Source: Thermincola carboxydiphila
Lineage (GTDB): Bacteria; Bacillota; Thermincolia; Thermincolales; UBA2595
Length of the DNA: 64,000 nt
Assembly (NCBI GenBank): GCA_016841325.1
Contig: JAENZJ010000006.1
Span: 83,380-147,379 of the forward strand
Reading direction: 5' to 3'
The notes under the pieces were generated by a model. That model did not search any database and was not told where the DNA came from. It saw nothing but the letters and a program-made list of their open reading frames with translations. The position numbers and the translations under genes are program-made. Positions 42,827 to 52,627 of this stretch are shown here, one piece after another; position 1 is the first letter of the stretch, and each line of letters opens with the position of its first letter.

Positions 42827-44206
42827 TTGTTGGAAGCCGGACACGGAAATGTTCATTTCATTGGAATAGGCGGTTCGGGAATGAGTGGAATTGCCACAAT
42901 TTTATTGCAGCAGGGATACCATGTAAGCGGGTCGGACCTGAAACAGGGGGAACCCACTTCCCGGTTAATAAATATGGGTGCCCGGGTTTTCTTCGGACAT
43001 GACAGTGCCAATATCGGACAGGATACTGACCTGGTGGTAATTTCTTCTGCCATCAGGGAAAACAACCCTGAACTGCAGGAGGCACAACAGCGGGGTATAG
43101 AGATTGTTAAAAGAGGGGAGATGCTTGCCCGGCTGATGTCCGGCAAAAAAGGGATTGCCGTTGCCGGAGCTCACGGGAAAACAACAACCAGTTCCATGAT
43201 AGCCCTTGTGTTTGAAAGGAACGGCCTTGACCCGACAATTGTGGTAGGTGGGGATATTTCTGAGATTGGGGGTAATGCCAAACTTGGATCAGGAGAATAT
43301 CTGGTTGCCGAAGCGGATGAAAGTGACGGTTCGTTTTTATTGTTGTCACCCTTTATTGAGGTGATTACCAATATTGAGGATGACCATATGGATTATTATG
43401 GGAGCAGGGAAGCCATCAAAGCGGCTTTTGAAGATTTTGTTAAGAAAGTCCCACATGACGGGCACCTTATTATATGTACCGATGACCCCGGTCTTGCGCA
43501 AATCGTGGCCCCGGATGACAAAAGACTGATAACGTACGGCATCGAAAAACCGGCTTTATATTGGGCCCAAGAAATACGGACCAGGGGTATAAACACTTAT
43601 GGGGAAATATTTTGCGGGGACGACAGGCTGGGCATTCTGGAACTTAATGTACCCGGTCTGCATAATATAAATAATGCCATGGCGGCAATTGCAGCGGGCC
43701 GGACAGCCGGTCTTGAATTTGAAGCAATTGCAGGAGCGCTGAAAGACTTTAAGGGACCACACCGGAGATTTGAGTTACTGGGAGATGTTGACGGTATCAG
43801 GGTAGTTGATGATTATGCCCACCATCCGACGGAGGTGAAAGCAACTTTAAGGGCGGCTAGACAGACAGAACCCAAGCGGGTCATTGGTGTTTTTCAACCA
43901 CACAGGTATTCCAGGACAGGGCTGCTTTACAGGGAATTTGGCGCAGCATTTCCTGATGCGGATATGATTATAATCAGTGAGATTTATGCTGCCGGAGAGA
44001 CGCCTGTTCCGGGTGTTACCGCTGAACTGATTGTTAATGCGGTCAGGGAGCATGTGAACAGGCCGGTGGATTATATCCGTACACTGGAAGAAATAACTGA
44101 TTTTTTATACCGGACAGTTGAACCCGGAGACCTTGTCCTGACTATGGGAGCAGGTAATATCCGGATTGTTGGAACAGATTTGGTGCAAATGCTGAAAGAG
44201 AGGTAG
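42827..44206 (+). CDS. murC: UDP-MurNAc:L-Ala ligase
   Basis: First Mur ligase of the stem peptide; 459 residues. HFIGIGGSGMSGIA at the start, ATP loop GAHGKTTTSSM, ADESDGSFL, NIEDDHMDYYG and DDYAHHPTEVKATL. Two adjacent TTG codons (42827, 42830) follow GGGAGGAG; the first is used. Confidence 0.96.
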   Translation: MLEAGHGNVHFIGIGGSGMSGIATILLQQGYHVSGSDLKQGEPTSRLINMGARVFFGHDSANIGQDTDLVVISSAIRENNPELQEAQQRGIEIVKRGEMLARLMSGKKGIAVAGAHGKTTTSSMIALVFERNGLDPTIVVGGDISEIGGNAKLGSGEYLVAEADESDGSFLLLSPFIEVITNIEDDHMDYYGSREAIKAAFEDFVKKVPHDGHLIICTDDPGLAQIVAPDDKRLITYGIEKPALYWAQEIRTRGINTYGEIFCGDDRLGILELNVPGLHNINNAMAAIAAGRTAGLEFEAIAGALKDFKGPHRRFELLGDVDGIRVVDDYAHHPTEVKATLRAARQTEPKRVIGVFQPHRYSRTGLLYREFGAAFPDADMIIISEIYAAGETPVPGVTAELIVNAVREHVNRPVDYIRTLEEITDFLYRTVEPGDLVLTMGAGNIRIVGTDLVQMLKER

Positions 44207-44209
44207 GGT

Positions 44210-45118
44210 ATGGACCTTCGGGAAATTGGGCAGCGCCTTGGTCAGTCGGTAAAAGGGGAAATTATCGTTGGCGAAAGCATGAAGAAACACACTTCCTGGC
44301 GGGTCGGCGGTCCGGCAGATATCATGGTGCTGCCGGCCGGTATTGAAGACATCATGGTTTGCCGGCAGTTTGCCACTGCCCATGGTTTACCGCTGACGGT
44401 GATGGGGAACGGTTCCAACATGCTGGTTAAGGACAGGGGTATCCGGGGGATTGTACTCAAGATTTCCCGGGGATTTAACAGGATTGAGGTTAGGGATACA
44501 GTGATTACAGCTGAGGCAGGGGCGCTGTTGCCGAACGTGTCCAACAGGGCTGCCCGGGCAGGCCTGACCGGCTTGGAGTTCGCGGTCGGGATTCCGGCTT
44601 CCGTGGGCGGCGCTGTAGCCATGAATGCGGGGGCCCACGGAAGGTGTATGGCTGATGTTGTCGACCGGATGGCAGCGCTGACAGGTGATGGGAATACTGT
44701 CCTTTTAAAGAGGGAAGATATTGGCTTCACATACAGAAAAAGCGGTATCACAAACAAAGGACTGGTGGTACTGACAGCAGACTTTGGCCTGAAACCGGGA
44801 GAACCGGAAGAAATAATGGCTGCAAACAAAATTAATCTGGAAAAGAGAAGGCATTCACAGCCCCTGGAGTTTCCCAATGCGGGAAGCGTGTTCGCCAATC
44901 CCCCGGGACAGTGGGCCGGGTGGCTCATCGAAAATGCCGGGTGTAAGGGAATGAGAATAGGAGATGCCATGGTTTCAGAGAAACATGCTAATTTTATTGT
45001 CAATTTGGGCATGGCCAGGGCTGAAGACATACTGGAGCTGATAACCCGGATAAAGCACATTGTTATGAAAAAATACAATATTGAGCTTGAACTGGAGGTT
45101 CGGGTTGTAGGTGAATAA
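44210..45118 (+). CDS. murB: UDP-N-acetylenolpyruvoylglucosamine reductase
   Basis: FAD-dependent reduction of enolpyruvyl-UDP-GlcNAc to UDP-MurNAc; 302 residues. HTSWRVGGPADIM (FAD-binding start), GNGSNMLVKDRGIRG, GLEFAVGIPASVGGAVAMNAGA and FPNAGSVFANPPG, whose Ser is the proton donor. Type IIb-like length. ATG 44210 lies four bases after the murC stop. Confidence 0.96.
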   Translation: MDLREIGQRLGQSVKGEIIVGESMKKHTSWRVGGPADIMVLPAGIEDIMVCRQFATAHGLPLTVMGNGSNMLVKDRGIRGIVLKISRGFNRIEVRDTVITAEAGALLPNVSNRAARAGLTGLEFAVGIPASVGGAVAMNAGAHGRCMADVVDRMAALTGDGNTVLLKREDIGFTYRKSGITNKGLVVLTADFGLKPGEPEEIMAANKINLEKRRHSQPLEFPNAGSVFANPPGQWAGWLIENAGCKGMRIGDAMVSEKHANFIVNLGMARAEDILELITRIKHIVMKKYNIELELEVRVVGE

Positions 45119-45139
45119 CCTGAATCTGGAGGTGACCAA

Positions 45140-46396
45140 GTGGAGAAGTTTATTGTTATTGGAGGTAAGCGGCTTAAGGGGAATGTAAGGGTAAGCGGCG
45201 CCAAGAATGCCATCCTTCCTATCCTGGCAGCCAGTTTGCTTACCAGGGGTGTAAGCGTTATCCATGAAGTTCCGGCCCTCCTGGATGTCCAGGTGATGAA
45301 AGAGGTGCTGACATATCTTGGGGCCCGGATAAAGTGTGAGGGCAGCACTGTTACTGTTGATAGCAGCAAAGTGGAGAGCCTGGAGATATCAGAAGACCTG
45401 ATGCGTAAGATGAGGGCCTCAAACCTGGTAATGGGTCCTCTCCTGGGGAGGTTTGGTAAAGTAAAGTCTGCATACCCCGGTGGGTGTGCCATCGGCTCCA
45501 GGCCTATGGACCTGCACCTTAAAGGGTTTGTAGCCATGGGGGCATCCATAACGGAGAAACATGGCTATATCATCGCGGAGACAGACCGGCTGAAAGGAAC
45601 TGAGATACATCTGGATTTCCCCAGTGTCGGGGCTACCGAAAATCTGATGATGGCAGCGACACAGGCCCAGGGGCAGACTATTATTCGAAATGCCGCCAAA
45701 GAACCTGAACTGGTGGACCTGCAGAATTTCCTTAACAGCCTCGGTGCCAGGATCAGGGGCGCCGGTACTGATCTGATAAAAATTGAAGGACCCACTGAAC
45801 TGGGTTCTGCCAGTCACACCGTTATCCCTGACCGTGTTGAAGCAGGTACTTACATGGTTGCGGCCGCAATTACCGGGGGGGATGTCTGTATCCTGAATTT
45901 GATTCCGGAGCATGTGGAAGCGGTGATAGCTAAACTTAGGGAGGCCGGAGTTAATGTGGAGGTGGGTGAGGACAGTGTCAGGGTAGTGGGACCCCCCAGG
46001 CTGAAAGCGGTTGACCTAAAAACCCTACCATATCCCGGTTTCCCAACCGATATGCAGGCTCAGATGATGGTGCTGATGACTGTAGCTGATGGTACGGGAG
46101 TAGTCTCTGAGGCTGTTTTTGAAAACAGGTACAAACATGTTGATGAACTGCGCCGGATGGGTGCAGACATTAAAATAGAGGGTCGGGTAGCCATAGTCAA
46201 AGGGATAACCCGGCTGAGCGGTTCCTTTGTTGAGGCTACAGACCTGAGGGCCGGTGCAGCCCTGGTCCTGGCAGGTTTAATTGCCGAAGATGCCACTGTA
46301 ATAGAAAATGTCTGGCATATAGACAGGGGTTACGAAAATCTGGAACGCAAACTGAGTTCACTGGGAGCGCGGATCATGAGGGTCAACGGGATTTGA
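45140..46396 (+). CDS. murA: UDP-GlcNAc 1-carboxyvinyltransferase
   Basis: First committed step of peptidoglycan synthesis, transferring enolpyruvate from PEP; 418 residues. [39 protein letters not shown], and the catalytic-loop region [14 protein letters not shown] containing the Cys attacked by fosfomycin. Here the residue is Cys rather than the resistant Asp. GTG 45140 after GGAGGTG. A short terminator follows at 46402. Confidence 0.96.
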   Translation: MEKFIVIGGKRLKGNVRVSGAKNAILPILAASLLTRGVSVIHEVPALLDVQVMKEVLTYLGARIKCEGSTVTVDSSKVESLEISEDLMRKMRASNLVMGPLLGRFGKVKSAYPGGCAIGSRPMDLHLKGFVAMGASITEKHGYIIAETDRLKGTEIHLDFPSVGATENLMMAATQAQGQTIIRNAAKEPELVDLQNFLNSLGARIRGAGTDLIKIEGPTELGSASHTVIPDRVEAGTYMVAAAITGGDVCILNLIPEHVEAVIAKLREAGVNVEVGEDSVRVVGPPRLKAVDLKTLPYPGFPTDMQAQMMVLMTVADGTGVVSEAVFENRYKHVDELRRMGADIKIEGRVAIVKGITRLSGSFVEATDLRAGAALVLAGLIAEDATVIENVWHIDRGYENLERKLSSLGARIMRVNGI

Positions 46397-46401
46397 CGGA
46401 T

Positions 46402-46422
46402 GCAGCTGAGGCTGCTTTTTTT
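46402..46422 (+). terminator. Intrinsic terminator after murA
   Basis: GCAGC-TGAG-GCTGC followed by seven T residues. Short stem, so read-through into ftsQ is possible. Confidence 0.65.
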
Positions 46423-46507
46423 GGTTTATTGGGGGACAAGTTTTTTTGCCTGTCCTGATATATTTTTATTCTGTGTTTTGGTATAATAATAAAGTGAGGT
46501 GATAGGA

Positions 46508-47269
46508 ATGCCAAGTCTTTATTCAACAAGTCAGTCTCATAAAAAAAGCGGACGGTGGCATGTTATCCAAAGCCTTTTTTTTATTTTCATCTGCTGTCTG
46601 GCGATCTTCTTCTTTCTCCAGTCTTCTTTCTTCCAAGTAAAGGAAATCAATGTCAGGGGCAATAAGGAGTTTAACACTAAAGAAGTGGTCTCCCTGAGCG
46701 GGTTATCTGTTGGGATCAATATCTTTAAGGCGGACCTGAGACAGGCTGAAAGCAAGGTTGCTGCCCATCCCATGGTCCGGACGGTACAGATAAACAGGGA
46801 TTTTCCGGCGAGGATAATAATAGAGATTAAAGAACGCGAACCGGCGGCGGTGGCTTTCAGCGGGGGGAACCTGGTGGTAATCAGCAGGGACGGTTACTGC
46901 CTGTCCAGGGAAAGCAGCCCCGGGCAGGCAAATCTGCCCATCATTACAGGGGCAGAGCTGGATTCACCGGTCCCGGGAAAAGAGATCAAGGGAGAAAAAA
47001 TGGCGGCGGCTTTGGCGTATCTGCAGGCAATGCCGGTTAACCTGAGAGCGGTTGTTTCAGAAATAAATGTCTCTGACCTGAATAACATCCGGATATATAC
47101 TTTGGATAAAGCTGAAGTCAGGTTTGGGGACACTGAAAGGATTGCAGAGAAAATAACCCTGTACCAGGAGGTAATCAGGCAGAAATACGATAATAAGATT
47201 GAGTATATTGACATAAGTTATAAAGGTAATCCGGTGATTAAATTCTCCGGGAAGAAGGAGAACCGCTAA
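46508..47269 (+). CDS. ftsQ: Division protein FtsQ/DivIB
   Basis: A 253-residue bitopic divisome protein: short cytosolic start, membrane helix (LFFIFICCLAIFFFLQSSFF), a POTRA domain (VKEINVRGNKEFNTKEVVSL) and a beta domain ending in a KGNPVIKF tail. Belongs to the FtsQLB complex with the upstream FtsL. ATG 46508 with GAGGTGATAGG; the in-frame GTG 46499 overlaps that site. A TATAAT-like -10 (about 46481) suggests some independent transcription. Confidence 0.9.
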   Translation: MPSLYSTSQSHKKSGRWHVIQSLFFIFICCLAIFFFLQSSFFQVKEINVRGNKEFNTKEVVSLSGLSVGINIFKADLRQAESKVAAHPMVRTVQINRDFPARIIIEIKEREPAAVAFSGGNLVVISRDGYCLSRESSPGQANLPIITGAELDSPVPGKEIKGEKMAAALAYLQAMPVNLRAVVSEINVSDLNNIRIYTLDKAEVRFGDTERIAEKITLYQEVIRQKYDNKIEYIDISYKGNPVIKFSGKKENR

Positions 47270-47314
47270 CAGTTATAGAAAAATTATCCATTTGGAAAGG
47301 TAAGGGATGCAGCA

Positions 47315-48022
47315 TTGAAAAGAGGACAGATATCAATAGCCATTGTGCTTCTTTTTCTGGGAATGATGATTGCCGTACAGGTGCGGGCGACCCGTCAGGC
47401 TGAGCAGAACGTGCCGACGGCACGGGTACAGGAACTTACTTCCAGGCTGAAGGAAGTCAAGGAGGAACGGGATTCCCTTATCATCGAGGTTGCAGACCTG
47501 AGGACAAAACTTAACCAGGTAAGCTCAGGGGGCAGTGCCGGGCAGGCAATCAGGGATGAACTGACAAAGGCCAGGATGGAGGCCGGAGTCCTGCCTGTAG
47601 AGGGTAAGGGCGTTGAGGTGACGCTGGATGACAGCCCCAAGGAACTTCAACCGGGTGAAGACCCGAACCTGTATATACTTCATGAAGAAGACCTTCTCAA
47701 GGTAGTAAACGAATTACGTGCCGGTGGAGCAGAGGCAATGTCCATAAACGGCCAGAGAATTCTGGCTACTTCTGAGATCAGGTGTGCCGGCAATACCATT
47801 TTGGTAAATACCGAAAAAATTGTACCTCCCGTCATTATTCTGGCAACCGGTAACCCGGAAAACCTGAAAAGCGGACTGGAAATCAAGGGCGGGATTTTTG
47901 AGCAGTTAAAATACTGGGGATTGGTGGCCAAGGTAGAGATCAGGGATGATATCACAATTCCGGGGTTTTCGGGGCCGGTAACCTTTAAATACACCAAACC
48001 GGCGGAAAATGATAACAGATAG
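47315..48022 (+). CDS. DUF881 protein (YlxW/X-like)
   Basis: A 235-residue DUF881 protein: one N-terminal membrane segment (ISIAIVLLFLGMMIAV), a coiled coil (ELTSRLKEVKEERDSLIIEV), then the DUF881 domain with VEVTLDDSP, NPxLYILHEEDLLKVVNELR and GGAEAMSINGQRI. Known next to ftsQ and sbp in many Firmicutes; role in division suspected but undefined. TTG 47315. Confidence 0.9.
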   Translation: MKRGQISIAIVLLFLGMMIAVQVRATRQAEQNVPTARVQELTSRLKEVKEERDSLIIEVADLRTKLNQVSSGGSAGQAIRDELTKARMEAGVLPVEGKGVEVTLDDSPKELQPGEDPNLYILHEEDLLKVVNELRAGGAEAMSINGQRILATSEIRCAGNTILVNTEKIVPPVIILATGNPENLKSGLEIKGGIFEQLKYWGLVAKVEIRDDITIPGFSGPVTFKYTKPAENDNR

Positions 48023-48056
48023 GCGGGGGAACGCCTGAAAGAGGGTGGATTAACAA

Positions 48057-48383
48057 ATGTGGTTACCTTTATTGGGTCTTATAATCGGGATTGTAATAGG
48101 CATTCAGGCGCCTTCTCTTCCCCAGGCGTATGCCCAGTACATGTCAGTGGCTGTACTTGCTGCTCTGGACTCCGTCTTTGGCGGGATCAGGGCCGGGATG
48201 GAAAAGAAGTTTGATGATACTATCTTTATCACCGGCTTTTTCAGCAATACCCTGCTGGCAGCCGGACTTGCCTATATTGGCGAAAGGATCGGGGTGGCTC
48301 TGTATACTGCAGCCATATTTGCCTTTGGGGTAAGGATATTCCAGAACCTTGCGATTATAAGGAGGCACATTTTAAAAAAGTAG
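48057..48383 (+). CDS. sbp: Small basic protein Sbp (DUF1290)
   Basis: A 108-residue membrane protein with three helices, LPLLGLIIGIVIGIQAP at the start and VAVLAALDSVFGGIRAGM in the middle, ending in a basic RRHILKK tail. DUF1290 genes lie between ftsQ and ftsA/ftsZ in many Firmicutes. ftsA, expected next, is absent. Confidence 0.9.
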   Translation: MWLPLLGLIIGIVIGIQAPSLPQAYAQYMSVAVLAALDSVFGGIRAGMEKKFDDTIFITGFFSNTLLAAGLAYIGERIGVALYTAAIFAFGVRIFQNLAIIRRHILKK

Positions 48384-48487
48384 AAAAAATTGAATTTCAA
48401 AAAGAGGGAATTTCGCTTCCATGTGGAATTTTACCATTTAAGGCTTTATAAGTAATACTAAGAGATGTTTTTATTTGGTTTGCATTG

Positions 48488-48516
48488 TTTTGAAACATGT
48501 CTGGGGTTCATATACT
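48488..48516 (+). promoter_or_regulatory. Probable ftsZ promoter
   Basis: TTTGAA (48488-48493), 17-bp spacer, TATACT (48511-48516), about 40 bp before the ftsZ start. Confidence 0.5.
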
Positions 48517-48555
48517 TTATTGGGGAGTAGAGCTTAAAAGGAGGTCAAAATTTTA

Positions 48556-49599
48556 ATGCTGGAATTTGAAATTGATATGGACCAGTTTGCCAATATAAAA
48601 GTAATCGGCGTTGGCGGCGGTGGTGGAAATGCGGTCAACAGGATGATTACTGCAGGGCTGAAGGGTGTGGAGTTTATCACGGTAAATACTGACGCCCAGG
48701 CCTTATACATGTCAGAGGCTCCTCACAAGATTCAGATAGGCGCCAAACTGACAAAAGGACTTGGGGCCGGAGCCAATCCCGAGATCGGCCAGAAGGCTGC
48801 TGAGGAGAGCAGGGAAGAGTTAGCCAAGGCCCTCAACGGAGCTGACATGGTATTTGTTACTGCCGGTATGGGCGGCGGCACCGGGACCGGGGCTGCTCCA
48901 ATAGTGGCTGAAGTAGCCAAGGAAATTGGCGCCCTAACCGTCGGAGTAGTCACCAAACCCTTCACCTTTGAAGGGAGAAAGCGCCTGACCCAGGCGGAAG
49001 GGGGTATTTCCAACCTAAAGAATAAGGTAGATACCCTGATTACCATTCCCAATGACAGGCTGCTCCAGGTTATCGATAAACATACTTCTATTGTAGAGGC
49101 ATTCAGGATTGCCGATGATGTGCTCCGCCAGGGTGTCCAGGGCATATCTGACCTGATTGCGGTACCCGGCCTTATTAACCTCGATTTTGCCGATGTGAAG
49201 ACAATCATGACTGAGACCGGGTCTGCCTTAATGGGAATCGGTGTGGCCACAGGTGAGAAACGGGCTTCAGAGGCTGCAGAGTCAGCTATCTCCAGTCCCC
49301 TTCTGGAAACTTCAATTGAAGGGGCTAGGGGTGTATTGTTGAATATTACCGGCGGTTCCAGCCTGGCACTCTTTGAGGTCAATGAGGCTGCTGAAATTAT
49401 AGCCCAGGCTGCCGACCCTGAAGCAAACATTATATTTGGTGCAGTAATCGATGAGTCGATGGAAGACGAAGTCAGGGTAACCGTGATCGCTACAGGCTTT
49501 GACCAGAAGTTCAATCGCAAGGAAATTAATTCCGAACTCGAAATAAAACCTTTTGCAACCGATGACCTCGATATTCCGGCATTCCTGCGCCGGAAATAA
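48556..49599 (+). CDS. ftsZ: Cell division GTPase FtsZ
   Basis: Tubulin-like GTPase, 347 residues, that forms the Z-ring. [17 protein letters not shown], the tubulin signature [14 protein letters not shown] (about 107-120), [10 protein letters not shown] with the T7 loop [11 protein letters not shown], and a short variable linker before the conserved tail [12 protein letters not shown]. The tail binds partners such as SepF or FtsA. ATG 48556 after AAAAGGAGG. Confidence 0.97.
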   Translation: MLEFEIDMDQFANIKVIGVGGGGGNAVNRMITAGLKGVEFITVNTDAQALYMSEAPHKIQIGAKLTKGLGAGANPEIGQKAAEESREELAKALNGADMVFVTAGMGGGTGTGAAPIVAEVAKEIGALTVGVVTKPFTFEGRKRLTQAEGGISNLKNKVDTLITIPNDRLLQVIDKHTSIVEAFRIADDVLRQGVQGISDLIAVPGLINLDFADVKTIMTETGSALMGIGVATGEKRASEAAESAISSPLLETSIEGARGVLLNITGGSSLALFEVNEAAEIIAQAADPEANIIFGAVIDESMEDEVRVTVIATGFDQKFNRKEINSELEIKPFATDDLDIPAFLRRK

Positions 49600-49619
49600 G
49601 GGCACAGGGGGTAGGTTCC

Positions 49620-49919
49620 TTGAATTGTCATGAGTGTAGATACCTAATGTTTGACCTTATCGATGATAAGCTGTCAGAGGCCCTCAGGAAAGAGATGGAA
49701 AGCCACCTGGATGAATGTCCTTCATGTGCCCAGAGATTCGCTAAAATGAAGGACAGGGAAGCGGAAAGAGGGGAAAAGGGTACAGGCCTTTTCTGGTATA
49801 TGTTGGCGCCTTCCGGGGGATTTAAGAGATTTTTCTTTGTTGGAGCTATCTTTACATTCATTTTGGTGATGGCACTAATTTCAGTTCAGCTTAAAAAACC
49901 GCTGTTCGATTTCTTCTAG
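49620..49919 (+). CDS. Zinc-finger membrane protein (anti-sigma-like)
   Basis: A 99-residue protein with an N-terminal putative zinc-finger of the anti-sigma type (CHECRYLMFDLIDDKLSE then HLDECPSC, i.e. the H-x3-C-x2-C motif) and one C-terminal membrane helix (FFFVGAIFTFILVMALISV). No sensor domain follows and no ECF sigma gene is adjacent. TTG 49620, 21 bases after ftsZ, so probably co-transcribed with it. Function unknown. Confidence 0.75.
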   Translation: MNCHECRYLMFDLIDDKLSEALRKEMESHLDECPSCAQRFAKMKDREAERGEKGTGLFWYMLAPSGGFKRFFFVGAIFTFILVMALISVQLKKPLFDFF

Positions 49920-49928
49920 AAAATAATG

Positions 49929-49959
49929 CTGCCGGCTTTTAATAAGCCGGCAGTTTTTT
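49929..49959 (+). terminator. Intrinsic terminator after the ftsZ unit
   Basis: Perfect 10-bp stem CTGCCGGCTT / AAGCCGGCAG with loop TTAAT, then six T residues. Confidence 0.92.
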
Positions 49960-50001
49960 GCTTTCCGGATAAAGTTGCATTCAAACATCATATTACTAAA
50001 G

Positions 50002-50457
50002 TTACGGGCCCTTTTTTGTTTTGACTCTGTTATCAAACCAGCTCAAGGTATATCCCAGAGAAAGACCCCATAATATTGCACTTACACTGTTAGATAAAGC
50101 AGTTTTTAATGGAAGATTCGTAAGCTCGGGAACTTTAAATAATACAGTTATCGTATGCGCCAGGAACCATATGAAAAGACTGAAAATGACTCCTTTAAAT
50201 AAATAATTCTTACTTGTAATTTTCGGAATTAGATAGGAAAACAGTATCCCTAATAAGCCCAAGAAAAAATATACATATACTGTAGCAAAATAGGTTTCAA
50301 CAATAGTTACAGGTTTTTTTCCATAAACCAATGCCCCCATAAAGTCAGCCCATCGTAAAGTAGACAGGTGAAGATGGTAAGCGCTCCAATTAAAAATGTT
50401 AGGTAATATTCCCGCGATTACCCCGGATACAAAGCCGATTATGAACCTATCTTTCAT
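50002..50457 (-). CDS. Four-helix membrane protein, unknown
   Basis: A 151-residue protein with four membrane segments (e.g. FIIGFVSGVIAGILPNIF, VYVYFFLGLLGILFSYLI) and a basic end KTKKGP. A strong AGGAGGGG precedes the ATG on the minus strand. The gene is visibly more AT-rich than its neighbours and stands alone on the opposite strand between ftsZ and spoIIGA, which suggests later insertion. No family recognised. Confidence 0.7.
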   Translation of the reverse strand: MKDRFIIGFVSGVIAGILPNIFNWSAYHLHLSTLRWADFMGALVYGKKPVTIVETYFATVYVYFFLGLLGILFSYLIPKITSKNYLFKGVIFSLFIWFLAHTITVLFKVPELTNLPLKTALSNSVSAILWGLSLGYTLSWFDNRVKTKKGP

Positions 50458-50625
50458 TAAAACCCCTCCTTTAGTAGCAATGCTTAGTATATCCTCTTAA
50501 AAGGGCAGCTAAACCAAAATAGGGGCAGATATTGTATAAGATTTTCCTGGCACTGCCGCTGTCATGAGTTTGGCTGCAAATCACCGGCAACAAGGCAAGA
50601 AGTCCCCGCATGTCCGACGATGGCG

Positions 50626-50643
50626 AAAGGCCGCCGGGCCTTT
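50626..50643 (+). other. Short GC-rich hairpin
   Basis: AAAGGCC-GCCG-GGCCTTT, a perfect 7-bp stem within the 424-bp gap before spoIIGA. Just left of it TGGCGAA (50621-50627) fits the TGNCGAA 0A-box form. The remainder of 50458-50738 shows nothing else. Confidence 0.45.
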
Positions 50644-50738
50644 AATTACGGGAGCGCTCACCATAATGCGAAAAATGTTCTCTCTTTGCCTCCACCTGCG
50701 GAAAAAGGCGAGATATTTTTTGGTGCCTGCCCCACCTA

Positions 50739-50771
50739 TTGACAAATTTCTATATCCGGGCATTGTATAAT
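50739..50771 (+). promoter_or_regulatory. spoIIG promoter with 21-bp spacer
   Basis: Consensus TTGACA (50739-50744) and TATAAT (50766-50771) are held 21 bp apart instead of 17. Bacillus subtilis spoIIG has consensus-like boxes at 22 bp and needs phosphorylated Spo0A; the same logic is inferred here. Confidence 0.75.
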
Positions 50772-50881
50772 GAATAAGAATGCTGCCATGTGAAAAACGG
50801 GCAGCAAGTAAAACTCGTCATATACTCCGGAGGACTGACATATAATTTTAGTATGAAATTACATAATATGGTGGTGGCGAA

Positions 50882-51814
50882 ATGGGGGTCCAAAAGGTAG
50901 TGTATGTCTACCCGGACGTTGCCTTTGCTGTCAGTTTGCTGATGAATGGGCTTATATTGTGGGGGACAGCCAGGTTCAGTAAGCTCACCGCCCGATGGCC
51001 GAGAATAGCTGCCGGAGCCTTGACCGGGGCCCTGTATTCGGGTGCCGCGGCCTTCCCGCAAATGGAACTCCTGCATTCCCTGGGGTTGAAAACAGCATTC
51101 TCGGTATTCATGTTTGCCGTGGTTTTCGCACCTCTGAGCCTGAGGAGATTTCTTTCTGCCCTGACAGTATTCTATATTATCTCATTTTCCCTCGGGGGTT
51201 TGTTCCTGGGAGTCCTCTATTCTTTCAGAACAAGTCCGTATTATACACAGATTACCGACCTATCCCGCCAGGTGGCTGGTTATTTTTTGCCCGGATTAGC
51301 GGTAACCGTGGTCTTATATCTGATGCTGACCCGGTTTGCCGGAAAACTGATTCAGACCAGGATGGTCCGGGACCTGTTCCGTGTGTCTATGAAGGTGCTG
51401 TTTGATGATTCGGCGGTCACCGTCGATGCCCTCATAGATACCGGAAACCGGCTGCAGGACCCCTTAAGCAGGACCCCGGTTGTGGTTGTTGAGTACAATG
51501 CACTCAAAAACCTGTTTCCTGCCGAAGTCCGGATGGCCTTTGAAAACGACCGGGACCCTGATTTAATGATGGTCCTGAATTCTCTGTCCAACACCCCGTG
51601 GGTCACCAGGTTCAGGGTAATTCCATTCTGTTCCCTGGGGAAGGAACACGGTATGCTGATTGGATTCCGCCCGGACCGGGTGGAAGTTTGGGACGGGACA
51701 GAGCCGGTCTCTGTCCGTGATGTAATAGTTGGTGTCTATCATCGGCAGCTTAGTCCTGAAGGGTCCTACAGGGCGCTTCTGCATCCGGAAGTGCTTGAGA
51801 GACTTACAGCCTGA
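50882..51814 (+). CDS. spoIIGA: Pro-sigma-E processing protease SpoIIGA
   Basis: Membrane aspartic protease, 310 residues, that removes the pro-sequence of SigE in the mother cell. Five N-terminal membrane helices (to about 150) precede a retropepsin-like domain with DALIDTGN (Asp about 186) and a later [10 protein letters not shown] segment. Start is uncertain: ATG 50882 is used, but GTG 50900 gives VYVYPD, which matches the usual MKIYLD start. It directly precedes sigE. Confidence 0.92.
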   Translation: MGVQKVVYVYPDVAFAVSLLMNGLILWGTARFSKLTARWPRIAAGALTGALYSGAAAFPQMELLHSLGLKTAFSVFMFAVVFAPLSLRRFLSALTVFYIISFSLGGLFLGVLYSFRTSPYYTQITDLSRQVAGYFLPGLAVTVVLYLMLTRFAGKLIQTRMVRDLFRVSMKVLFDDSAVTVDALIDTGNRLQDPLSRTPVVVVEYNALKNLFPAEVRMAFENDRDPDLMMVLNSLSNTPWVTRFRVIPFCSLGKEHGMLIGFRPDRVEVWDGTEPVSVRDVIVGVYHRQLSPEGSYRALLHPEVLERLTA

Positions 51815-51837
51815 AAAAAAAGGAGGTTTGGAGGAAA

Positions 51838-52563
51838 TTGAACAGGTTTATGCGGTTTAAATGGCTGGTAAGGTTAAAATTGCTCAGGTTGCTGTTAAAA
51901 CTGGGTTTAAGGTCAGAGGTTCACTATGTCGGCAGTAGTGAGGCTCTGCCGCCTCCGTTGTCAATCGATGAGGAGTCTTTCCTGATTTCCAGGCTGGAAT
52001 CGGGTGACAAGACAGTAAAGAGTGTCCTCATTGAACGAAATCTCAGGCTGGTGGTGTATATTGCCAGAAAGTTTGAGAATACGGGCGTCGGGATTGAGGA
52101 CCTGGTGTCTATCGGTACAATAGGCCTTATAAAAGCTGTAAATACATTTGACCCTGAAAAGAAAATTAAATTGGCAACATATGCTTCCAGGTGTATTGAA
52201 AACGAAATCCTGATGTATCTCAGGAGAAACAGTAAAACGAGGTCTGAGGTTTCCTTTGACGAACCTTTGAATATTGACTGGGATGGGAATGAACTGTTGT
52301 TATCAGATGTGCTGGGCACTGAAAATGATATTATTTATAAATGCCTGGAAGAGGAAGTTGACAAAAAACTGCTGAATCTTGCCCTGCATAAGCTAAACGG
52401 CCGGGAACGCAGGATAATGGAGCTTCGCTTCGGACTGGCTGACGGTGTGGAAAAAACCCAGAAAGAGGTTGCCGATATGCTGGGAATTTCCCAGTCATAC
52501 ATATCACGACTGGAGAAAAGGATACTGAAGAGACTGCGTAAAGAAATACACCGGATGGAATAG
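51838..52563 (+). CDS. sigE: Mother-cell sigma factor E precursor
   Basis: Pro-sigma-E, 241 residues. A basic-hydrophobic pro-sequence (about 1-27, ending GLRSE before VHYVGS) is followed by regions 2 ([42 protein letters not shown]), 3 and 4 ([20 protein letters not shown]). Cleaved by SpoIIGA after the SpoIIR signal. TTG 51838 after GGAGGAAA, 23 bases after spoIIGA: the spoIIG operon. Confidence 0.96.
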   Translation: MNRFMRFKWLVRLKLLRLLLKLGLRSEVHYVGSSEALPPPLSIDEESFLISRLESGDKTVKSVLIERNLRLVVYIARKFENTGVGIEDLVSIGTIGLIKAVNTFDPEKKIKLATYASRCIENEILMYLRRNSKTRSEVSFDEPLNIDWDGNELLLSDVLGTENDIIYKCLEEEVDKKLLNLALHKLNGRERRIMELRFGLADGVEKTQKEVADMLGISQSYISRLEKRILKRLRKEIHRME

Positions 52564-52627
52564 CAGGAAAAAACAAATATGGTGTAGAAGAAAAGGATAT
52601 TATGAAATAATGACAGAGGATGATGGA

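Noticed and set aside
44242..45549. 435-codon minus-strand ORF
   Set aside because: It lies opposite murB and the start of murA, which carry all family motifs; its translation is Ser/Pro/Ile-rich without a domain or binding site. Antisense shadow.
48732..49631. 299-codon minus-strand ORF
   Set aside because: Opposite ftsZ, whose coding evidence is overwhelming; no recognisable protein.
50564..50770. 68-codon ORF and its antisense partner before spoIIGA
   Set aside because: Spans the spoIIG promoter and a hairpin; no coding signal.
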